The notes under the pieces: model-generated
Told to the model about the DNA's origin: nothing
What the model saw: only the letters and a program-made list of their open reading frames with translations
Database searches by the model: none
Assembly (NCBI GenBank): GCA_043749975.1
Contig: JAYVCL010000014.1
Location: forward strand, 1 to 11,748
Direction: 5' to 3'
Source: JANYJJ01 sp043749975
GTDB taxonomy: Bacteria; Pseudomonadota; Gammaproteobacteria; Burkholderiales; Burkholderiaceae_C
DNA length: 11,748 nt
Part shown: positions 7,568-11,748 of the stretch, piece after piece
Numbering within the stretch: position 1 is the first letter of the stretch
Layout: each line of letters starts with the position of its first letter
Program-made: the position numbers and the translations under genes

Positions 7568-7808
7568 TCAGACAGAACTGTGTTGCAAGCCGGGGTTGAA
7601 GGCAGCGGGAGCTTCGCCGTGCTGCTGGACCAGGGTGAACGCCACCGCCCAGCCACTGGCTCACGCCGAACGCGACCAGCATCACGATGAAGCCCGGCAG
7701 CGATGCGCTGAGCGCGCACGGCAACACACGTGTGCCTTCATGCAGGGTCAGCATCATGACCACCACCGCAGGGCTCGTGCGGGGGCGGGCAGCGGAATCG
7801 ACAGGCAT
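7568..7808 (-). pseudogene. Small unrecognised reading frame with apparent frameshift, upstream of miaA
   Basis: I do not recognise this product. From the ATG at 7808 the frame has the strong GC3 codon pattern of the real genes here until about 7650 and encodes a hydrophobic segment (SLPGFIVMLVAFGVSQWLG) preceded by VVVMMLTL. After the GGGCGGTGG tract (about 7643-7651) that frame turns codon-poor and continues to a stop at 7563. The neighbouring frame then takes up the GC3 pattern (VAFTLVQQHGEAPAAFNPG) and stops at 7568, one base before the miaA ATG. Removing one G would join them into a protein of about 79 residues with one or two membrane segments. No convincing Shine-Dalgarno is seen, and an inverted repeat sits just before the start. 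Either a decayed gene, a sequencing slip in a G tract, or chance. If intact it would be a small membrane protein coupled to miaA. Confidence 0.3.
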
Positions 7809-7812
7809 CGGT

Positions 7813-7829
7813 GCAGCCTAGCAGGCTGC
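7813..7829. repeat. Perfect 7-bp inverted repeat (hairpin)
   Basis: gcagcct / agc / aggctgc forms a perfect 7-bp stem with a 3-nt loop. It lies 4 bp before the ATG of the small frameshifted ORF and about 50 bp after the PEP-CTERM stop. No T-run follows on either strand, so it is not a textbook intrinsic terminator. It could still cap transcripts from the PEP-CTERM gene or fold over the start region of the small ORF. Confidence 0.45.
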
Positions 7830-7855
7830 GTGCGCCTGATCGCTGCAGGGCTTAC

Positions 7856-7874
7856 GCCCCCGTCGAGGGGGCGC
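7856..7874. terminator. GC-rich hairpin after the PEP-CTERM gene, possible terminator or dispersed repeat
   Basis: cgccccc / gtcga / gggggcg is a perfect 7-bp all-GC stem with a 5-nt loop, placed 6 bp beyond the PEP-CTERM stop codon on the minus strand. Its position suits a transcription end or mRNA 3' stabiliser, but no U-tract follows, so a Rho-independent mechanism in the strict sense is not supported. It shares the tcgagggg core and a C5 arm with the hairpin at 10196-10215. GC hairpins with this core occur as dispersed elements in some Burkholderiales genomes; that identification is from memory and untested here. Confidence 0.5.
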
Positions 7875-7880
7875 AGCGGT

Positions 7881-8390
7881 TCACATTTCGATGTTTCTTG
7901 CCGGCTGCCGTTTGCGCTGCAACGCGAACCCGAGCGCTGCCAGCCCCGCCAGCACCAGGGCAAAGCTCTGCGGCTCTGGCACTGCAGACGCTGTGATCAC
8001 TGCGGCGTACGAGCCGGCACCTGCGGGGTTGCCAGTAGCGTCGAGCACCGCGCCGAACACCGTCAACATCAGCGGCATGTCGTTGCTGACAAGGGCACTG
8101 AACGAGAAGTCAGGCTGGCCCAGCGCCGGATCGAAACTGAAGCCCTGCCCATTCAGCAGGGCACTGAAAAAGCTGACCGGCCCGCTCACGCTGGACAGGC
8201 TCACCGACACCAGGCCGCTGAAAGAATCGGGGCTGAAGGTGAACTCGTCGACGAACAAGCCGTCGACCGTTTGGGTGAAGCCGCCCGAGAACATTCCCGG
8301 CCCGCTTGGCAGCAGGCTGACCGGCGCTGCGACGCTTGCCAGTGCCGAGCCCGCCAGGGCGGCAGCGATCAAGAGTGATTTCAGATTCAT
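7881..8390 (-). CDS. FxDxF-type PEP-CTERM sorting domain protein
   Basis: A 169-residue exported protein. It has a Sec signal peptide (MNLKSLL, hydrophobic 6-20, likely cut after SVAA at about 22), a Ser/Phe/Gly-rich all-beta body with FVDEF at 46-50 (the FxDxF signature of one PEP-CTERM family), and a C-terminal sorting signal: VPEP (137-140), a hydrophobic span (142-157) and the basic cluster RKRQ (159-162). Exosortase would cleave at the PEP motif during transfer to the exopolysaccharide-rich surface; no exosortase gene lies in the window. The ATG at 8390 is fixed by the AAAAAGGA ribosome site 7 nt upstream and by the signal peptide; the open frame further upstream is not coding. The DUF4331 gene lies 97 bp upstream on the same strand. 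Binding partner or matrix role unknown. Confidence 0.92.
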   Translation of the reverse strand: MNLKSLLIAAALAGSALASVAAPVSLLPSGPGMFSGGFTQTVDGLFVDEFTFSPDSFSGLVSVSLSSVSGPVSFFSALLNGQGFSFDPALGQPDFSFSALVSNDMPLMLTVFGAVLDATGNPAGAGSYAAVITASAVPEPQSFALVLAGLAALGFALQRKRQPARNIEM

Positions 8391-8397
8391 GGTGAAT

Positions 8398-8405
8398 TCC
8401 TTTTT
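8398..8405 (-). promoter_or_regulatory. Ribosome binding site of the PEP-CTERM gene
   Basis: AAAAAGGA on the minus strand, 7 nt before the ATG at 8390. It decides between this start and longer in-frame extensions reaching 8546. Confidence 0.75.
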
Positions 8406-8421
8406 GGTTGGTTGAACTGCG

Positions 8422-8435
8422 TGCTTTCGCAAGCA
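8422..8435 (-). promoter_or_regulatory. Small GNRA-loop hairpin in the PEP-CTERM leader
   Basis: Read on the minus strand, TGCTT GCGA AAGCA makes a 5-bp stem closed by a GCGA tetraloop of the stable GNRA type. It lies 17 nt upstream of the ribosome binding site of the PEP-CTERM gene and just beyond the larger hairpin at 8441-8470. It may be an mRNA processing or stability element in the 5' leader; this is inferred from shape and place only. Confidence 0.35.
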
Positions 8436-8440
8436 AACGA

Positions 8441-8470
8441 GCGGCGGCACCTGATGGTCGGCGCCGCCGC
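8441..8470 (-). terminator. GC-rich hairpin between DUF4331 and PEP-CTERM genes
   Basis: The outer arms gcggcggc (8441-8448) and gccgccgc (8463-8470) pair over 8 bp. An inner acc/ggt stem with a TGAT loop continues the helix, with CGGC bulged on one side. It begins 18 bp past the DUF4331 stop and is followed on the minus strand by TCGTTTGCTT, only a weak U-rich stretch. It may attenuate rather than end transcription, giving different levels of the two proteins if they share a message. Confidence 0.45.
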
Positions 8471-8487
8471 CGTTCTTCAAGCATCGG

Positions 8488-10044
8488 TCACGGCGTAGGG
8501 GCCGACTTTGCGCCCGGGATCGGCGTGAACAGGTACGGGAAACCACTCAACAACGGACGCGTGGCCTGGTCGACGGCGTCGTGGAGCTTGAACGATGTTT
8601 CCTTCAGCGGCACGGCCGACGGGTTGCAGGCCAGGCCGAAGCCCAGCTTGTCGTTGTTGCCGTTGGCCATGCACAGGCCGCCCATCACCGCGACCAACGA
8701 GATGTCGACCACATCGTCTTTCGGACGGCGCCCGTTCGGGTAACCCGCGTTGTCATTGCCGCCGGCGAGGATGTTGCCGACGATGCCGAGCCGGTTCTGC
8801 TGTGCGAACGGCACTGCCGGAATGGCGGTGTTCAAGCGCAGCATTTCCGATGCAGTGACGGTGGCCAGTTGGTTCACACCCGGTATGCCAGTCAGGAAGG
8901 TGGTCACCAGATCGAGCCGCGGGAGGTTGGTCGGGGCGATGCCCGGGAGCCCCAGTGCGATTTCAAGCAAAGCCGGCAGCGTCGGGTTGGTCACGTAGTC
9001 GGCGAACTGGCCGTCGTCTTTCGGCATCGAGCTGTTGAAGCGGTCTTTGTCGGGCAGGCCGATCACCACCTCATTCACCAGCGGCATGCCAAGGCGCGAG
9101 ACCTGCACCCAGTTCCCGCCGGGAATCACCGTGGTGCCGTGGCCCTTGGCTGGGCTCGGCGTGAGCAACTGACCCTGGCGCAAACTGGCACTCGTCCAGC
9201 CGCCGATCACGGGGTGCTCGGCGTCGGTGATCAGGCATGCAGCCGGCACTTCGACCGCAAGCTCGGTCACGTTTTTGTCGGCCAGATCGTCGGCACCTGC
9301 ATTGATCAAAGCAGGGTTGGTGATCGTGCTCACCGGCGCGTTCACCAGGTCGAAGATGACCCCCAGGTTGACGGCAAACGGGTCTTTGCGCTGGCCCACG
9401 AAGAGCCGGCCCGGCGTGGCGCAGCCCGGAATGTTCACCGTGTAGACGTGCTTGGCCGCGTAGCCGACGTAGTCGGGAATCGTCTTGTTGCCGATGTTGT
9501 CGACCGGCTTGTCGAACGTGGCCGAGCCGCCCACCGCATTGGTCAGCGCAGCACTGGTGCCGGTGCGGCGGTCACCGCGAATGATGTTGACCGTGAAGCT
9601 TTCGTTCAGGTTCAGGGCGGGCGACTTGAGGTCGGTGACCTGGCCGGCCTGGATCAGCGGAATCGGCACCGTTTTGTTGCCGATCGGCAGCGCAATTCCC
9701 TTCAGCGTGTTCTTGAACTTGAACTGGAAGGTGATGTCTTCTTTCGCGTCGCCGTTGTTGTCGATGTGGATTTCATACAGCGCGTTCGGGTCGAGCGAGA
9801 AGTAGTTCGGGCCGCCGTACGGGTCTTGCAAGGGCAGGTAGTTGGCGATCAGCGTCACGAAGGCAGCGCGCCCGCTTTCGTAGCTGTTGAACATGTAGAA
9901 ATCGGTCGCATCGACCTTGGGCTGCGTCGTGATGAACGGCGCCTCACGGTGGCTCGATGCCTGCACGCCGGTGATGCAGGCGCACGCGCACAGCGCGGCG
10001 ACCAGCGGCAACAGGCGCGGTGATCTGGAGAAGGTGGTTTGCAT
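8488..10044 (-). CDS. Secreted DUF4331 family protein
   Basis: A 518-residue protein of the DUF4331 family, whose molecular function is unknown. It opens with a Sec signal peptide (MQTTFSRSPR, hydrophobic 11-27, probable cleavage near VQA-SS at 29-30). The mature protein begins with the family's hallmark SSHREAP (30-36) followed by DATDFYMFNS (45-54). Further family-like blocks are VGQRKDPFAVNLG (216-228), VNEVVIGLPDKDRFN (323-337) and GYPNGRRPKDDVVDISL (434-450). DNNGDAKED (95-103) has the D-x-N-x-D spacing of calcium loops. Three cysteine pairs could form: C19/C21 lie in the signal, while C208, C270, C458 and C473 are in the exported part. The ATG at 10044 is set by AAGAGGA 7 nt upstream and by the signal peptide. 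A PEP-CTERM gene follows on the same strand. The ECF sigma factor and TPR genes sometimes seen beside this family are not present. Confidence 0.9.
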   Translation of the reverse strand: MQTTFSRSPRLLPLVAALCACACITGVQASSHREAPFITTQPKVDATDFYMFNSYESGRAAFVTLIANYLPLQDPYGGPNYFSLDPNALYEIHIDNNGDAKEDITFQFKFKNTLKGIALPIGNKTVPIPLIQAGQVTDLKSPALNLNESFTVNIIRGDRRTGTSAALTNAVGGSATFDKPVDNIGNKTIPDYVGYAAKHVYTVNIPGCATPGRLFVGQRKDPFAVNLGVIFDLVNAPVSTITNPALINAGADDLADKNVTELAVEVPAACLITDAEHPVIGGWTSASLRQGQLLTPSPAKGHGTTVIPGGNWVQVSRLGMPLVNEVVIGLPDKDRFNSSMPKDDGQFADYVTNPTLPALLEIALGLPGIAPTNLPRLDLVTTFLTGIPGVNQLATVTASEMLRLNTAIPAVPFAQQNRLGIVGNILAGGNDNAGYPNGRRPKDDVVDISLVAVMGGLCMANGNNDKLGFGLACNPSAVPLKETSFKLHDAVDQATRPLLSGFPYLFTPIPGAKSAPTP

Positions 10045-10051
10045 GCGGTCA

Positions 10052-10058
10052 TCCTCTT
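10052..10058 (-). promoter_or_regulatory. Ribosome binding site of the DUF4331 gene
   Basis: AAGAGGA on the minus strand with 7 nt to the ATG at 10044. It favours this start over the longer in-frame ATG at 10116, which would also bury the signal peptide. Confidence 0.75.
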
Positions 10059-10116
10059 GTTGGTTTGCGAAAGTGGCGGGCTGCGCCGGCATTCCGGGCA
10101 GCGATTGCGGACACAT

Positions 10117-10140
10117 GAGCGAGCCCGAAAGCTCTCGCTC
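10117..10140. repeat. Inverted repeat in the DUF4331 upstream region
   Basis: gagcgag (10117-10123) and ctcgctc (10134-10140) are perfect 7-bp arms around a 10-nt spacer; an alternative inner stem gagc/gctc encloses ccgaaa. It lies 73 bp before the DUF4331 start and could be an operator or a 5' leader hairpin. Function is not shown by sequence alone. Confidence 0.4.
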
Positions 10141-10195
10141 GATTCTTGACTACGCAGCCGCACAAGCCGCAGATGCGTGATTTCCGACCGTTCGA

Positions 10196-10215
10196 CCCCC
10201 CTGTTCGAGGGGCGG
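10196..10215. terminator. GC-rich hairpin downstream of the molybdoenzyme gene
   Basis: cccct (10198-10202), loop gttcg, agggg (10208-10212), extended by cc/gg across one bulged base. It lies 127 bp past the molybdoenzyme stop on the minus strand and may mark the end of that transcript. No U-tract follows. It shares the tcgagggg core with the hairpin at 7856-7874. Confidence 0.4.
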
Positions 10216-10341
10216 GTTAGTACTAGGCGTGCGCGGGTTGCAAACGTCGCCGAGCTCGACGTGGCCACCCGTGAAGCCGACATGGCGTTTCCACGCCAGA
10301 AGCTGAATCCCGCCAAAGCCGGGCCGCAGCAGCCCGCAGCG

Positions 10342-11748
10342 TCACACTTTGCGAATCGTGCAAACCGTGTCGTACCAGCCCTGCATGCCCACCAGCGGCG
10401 CAGGCTGGATCGGCAGAATCGCGTTGATGTTGTAGCCGGCGCCGGTGCCGCCGCGTGCGGGGTCCCACCAGATGTCGTCGTCCAGGTCGGCGTCTTCTTC
10501 GATCACCGATGTGTCTAACGCGTCGAGTGAGCGCCGCTTGCCGTTGCGGGCCGTCGCGGCGCGGCCATGAAAGCTGTTGCCCAAAGTGTTCGACACCGCC
10601 AGCACGCGCGGGTGAATGCCTTCGGTCACCCAGGCCGGCACCAAGGCCTTGCCGACCACCTCGCCTCCGCCCGTCATTGCATGGCCGTAGGGCCGGTAGG
10701 TGGTGATCTCGACCATGTCGCCGGTCTTGATGCCGAGCTTGGCGGCGGTGTCGGTGTTGATCCACATCGGGTTGTGGTGAACGATTTCGGTCAGGTACTT
10801 TTGCGATTGGGTTCGGCCCTGGGTGTGCACGTTCCACTTGAAGCTGACGAGGTGCAATTGCTCGGGCTTCATCCTGGCAATCGACGGCACCGGGAACCAG
10901 TCGGGCATGCCCTTGCCGCCGTCCTCGGTGAAGCCGCGCGCCTTGGCGGCCGCCTCGATGTCCTCGTGGTAGACCGAGAACTTGCGTGACGGGGTGAGAA
11001 ACCCGCGCCGCGCCACACCGCCCACCATCAGGCCGGCCTGGGTCTCGCGCCCGTCGGCTGCCTTGCGGTGAATGATCTGGGTGGCCGGGTCGACGCGGGT
11101 GTTTTTCAGCTCGTCTGGCGTCAGCTCCCAGTTGTACAGGGCGTAGTACTTGGGCTTGCTCATGTCTTGCCACACGCCGTGCTTCTTCATGTACTCGAAA
11201 CCGTCCTCGCCGACCCGTTTGGCGAGGTCCACGCAGCGCAGCCGCATCCATTCTTCGTGGTTCTTGAAGGCGAAATACCTGGCCGTGTCGGGGCCGATGC
11301 GCTTGCCGATCTCGATCAGCGAATCGACGAAGCTCTTGCACTCGGCCGGCGGCGCGGTGATGGGCTGGCGCAGCGTCACGTAGTCGCGCAACTCCATGTT
11401 GTTGCGGGTGTCGAAGCCCCAGCGCTCCATGTAGCTCGCGTCGGGCAAGATCATGTCGGCGTGGTGCGCGGTCTCGGAATACACCACGTCGGAGCACGCG
11501 TGAAACGGGATCAGCGTCTCGTCCTTCAGCACGTCGAGCGCCAGGCTGCGGCCCTCGGGCCAGGTCAGCGGCGCGGCCAGCGTGTAGCTCAAATACACCT
11601 GCACCTTGCCGCGGCCTTCTTTCAGGTGGCGGTAGACGATTTGCCCCACCTTCATGCGCTGCCACTTGTTGGCCAGCGGCCATTCGGGCGGATTTTCGAT
11701 GGCGCTCTTGGCGGTGGGCGCGGGTGGCTGTGGCTTGGGCTGCGGAAA
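10342..11748 (-). CDS. Molybdopterin oxidoreductase catalytic subunit (DMSO reductase family), C-terminal part; N-terminus outside window
   Basis: The last 468 residues of a large molybdenum enzyme; the frame is open to the right edge, so the Met codon at 11655 is internal. Visible features are a Pro-rich stretch at the edge (PQPKPQPPAP), then SDVVYSETAHHADMILPDAS with YMERWG, the segment where this family binds the cofactor and where polysulfide, thiosulfate and sulfite enzymes read AD-x-x-LP. The C-terminal molybdopterin dinucleotide-binding barrel includes HHNPMWINTDTAAKLGIKTGD and VLAVSNTLGNSFHG. The C-terminus is complete (GWYDTVCTIRKV). Best family guesses are the PhsA/PsrA/SoeA sulfur group or the TtrA group. 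The signal peptide, the [4Fe-4S] site and the Mo ligand lie beyond the window, so substrate and cell side cannot be settled. No iron-sulfur or NrfD subunit gene follows, so partners would lie upstream. Confidence 0.87.
   Translation of the reverse strand, partial: FPQPKPQPPAPTAKSAIENPPEWPLANKWQRMKVGQIVYRHLKEGRGKVQVYLSYTLAAPLTWPEGRSLALDVLKDETLIPFHACSDVVYSETAHHADMILPDASYMERWGFDTRNNMELRDYVTLRQPITAPPAECKSFVDSLIEIGKRIGPDTARYFAFKNHEEWMRLRCVDLAKRVGEDGFEYMKKHGVWQDMSKPKYYALYNWELTPDELKNTRVDPATQIIHRKAADGRETQAGLMVGGVARRGFLTPSRKFSVYHEDIEAAAKARGFTEDGGKGMPDWFPVPSIARMKPEQLHLVSFKWNVHTQGRTQSQKYLTEIVHHNPMWINTDTAAKLGIKTGDMVEITTYRPYGHAMTGGGEVVGKALVPAWVTEGIHPRVLAVSNTLGNSFHGRAATARNGKRRSLDALDTSVIEEDADLDDDIWWDPARGGTGAGYNINAILPIQPAPLVGMQGWYDTVCTIRKV

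Larger units (their letters stand above)
10045..10341. other. Intergenic region between molybdoenzyme gene and DUF4331 gene
   Basis: A 297-bp non-coding stretch that should hold the end of the molybdoenzyme transcript and the promoter of the DUF4331 gene, both on the minus strand. I see two hairpins (10117-10140 and 10196-10215), the DUF4331 ribosome site, and an 8-bp palindrome TAGTACTA at 10218-10225. No convincing sigma-70 or sigma-54 promoter, and no plausible small gene, could be picked by eye. Confidence 0.6.

Noticed and set aside
7811..8415. Plus-strand frames antisense to the PEP-CTERM gene
   Set aside because: No ribosome site or recognisable domain, whereas the minus strand has a signal peptide, FxDxF and a full PEP-CTERM tail.
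8581..10023. 480-codon open frame antisense to the DUF4331 gene
   Set aside because: Composition is that of a shadow frame (Val/Arg/His/Asp-rich); the opposite strand encodes a full recognised family with signal peptide and ribosome site.
10045..10341. Sigma-54 (GG-N10-GC, TGGCAC-N5-TTGC) promoter, as known for some PEP-CTERM genes
   Set aside because: I looked for it upstream of both the DUF4331 and PEP-CTERM genes and found no acceptable match.
10223..11683. 486-codon open frame overlapping the molybdoenzyme in another minus frame
   Set aside because: Arg/Pro/Ala-rich shadow; the adjacent frame holds conserved molybdopterin-binding motifs.
1..11748. CRISPR arrays, tRNA or rRNA genes, insertion sequences or phage genes
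   Set aside because: No regularly spaced direct repeats, cloverleaf-type sequences, transposase motifs or terminal repeats were seen.

Overview
The window is GC-rich (roughly two thirds G+C by eye) with strongly GC3-biased reading frames. Gene content suggests a Gram-negative betaproteobacterium, most likely a Burkholderiales member of the Rubrivivax/Leptothrix/Methylibium type. The pointers are an EmrAB-type pump, a PEP-CTERM/exosortase substrate, a DUF4331 protein, an AttH-like lipocalin with its own ABC exporter, and a DMSO-reductase-family molybdoenzyme. The genus is an inference; no rRNA or species marker is present.

Layout. Positions 1-2300 (+) hold the 3' end of an EmrA/HlyD-family periplasmic adaptor and a complete 14-helix EmrB/DHA2 drug exporter, a classic tripartite efflux pair. 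Positions 2309-7566 (-) hold four genes packed head to tail and transcribed leftwards: miaA (tRNA A37 prenyltransferase), an ABC ATPase, a two-module FtsX-type ABC permease, and an exported AttH/CrtC-like lipocalin-domain protein. The last three overlap or nearly touch (22 bp gap, GTGA overlap, TGATG overlap) and look like one translationally coupled export cassette. It converges on emrB with only 8 bp between the stop codons.

Positions 7567-7880 form a 314 bp stretch without a solid gene. It holds a small, apparently frameshifted reading frame that abuts miaA, plus two GC-rich hairpins. Positions 7881-10044 (-) hold a short FxDxF-type PEP-CTERM protein and, upstream of it, a secreted DUF4331 protein, separated by 97 bp carrying two hairpins. 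Positions 10045-10341 are intergenic with hairpins. Positions 10342-11748 (-) hold the C-terminal 468 residues of a large molybdopterin oxidoreductase that runs off the right edge.

The theme is the cell envelope: drug efflux, an ABC-exported or ABC-assisted lipid-type cargo system, surface or secreted proteins sorted by Sec and exosortase, and an anaerobic or sulfur-type respiratory enzyme. miaA is the only housekeeping gene. I see no CRISPR array, insertion sequence, tRNA or rRNA. The least explained items are the miaA-linked ABC/lipocalin cassette, the DUF4331 and PEP-CTERM pair, and the frameshifted small ORF upstream of miaA.
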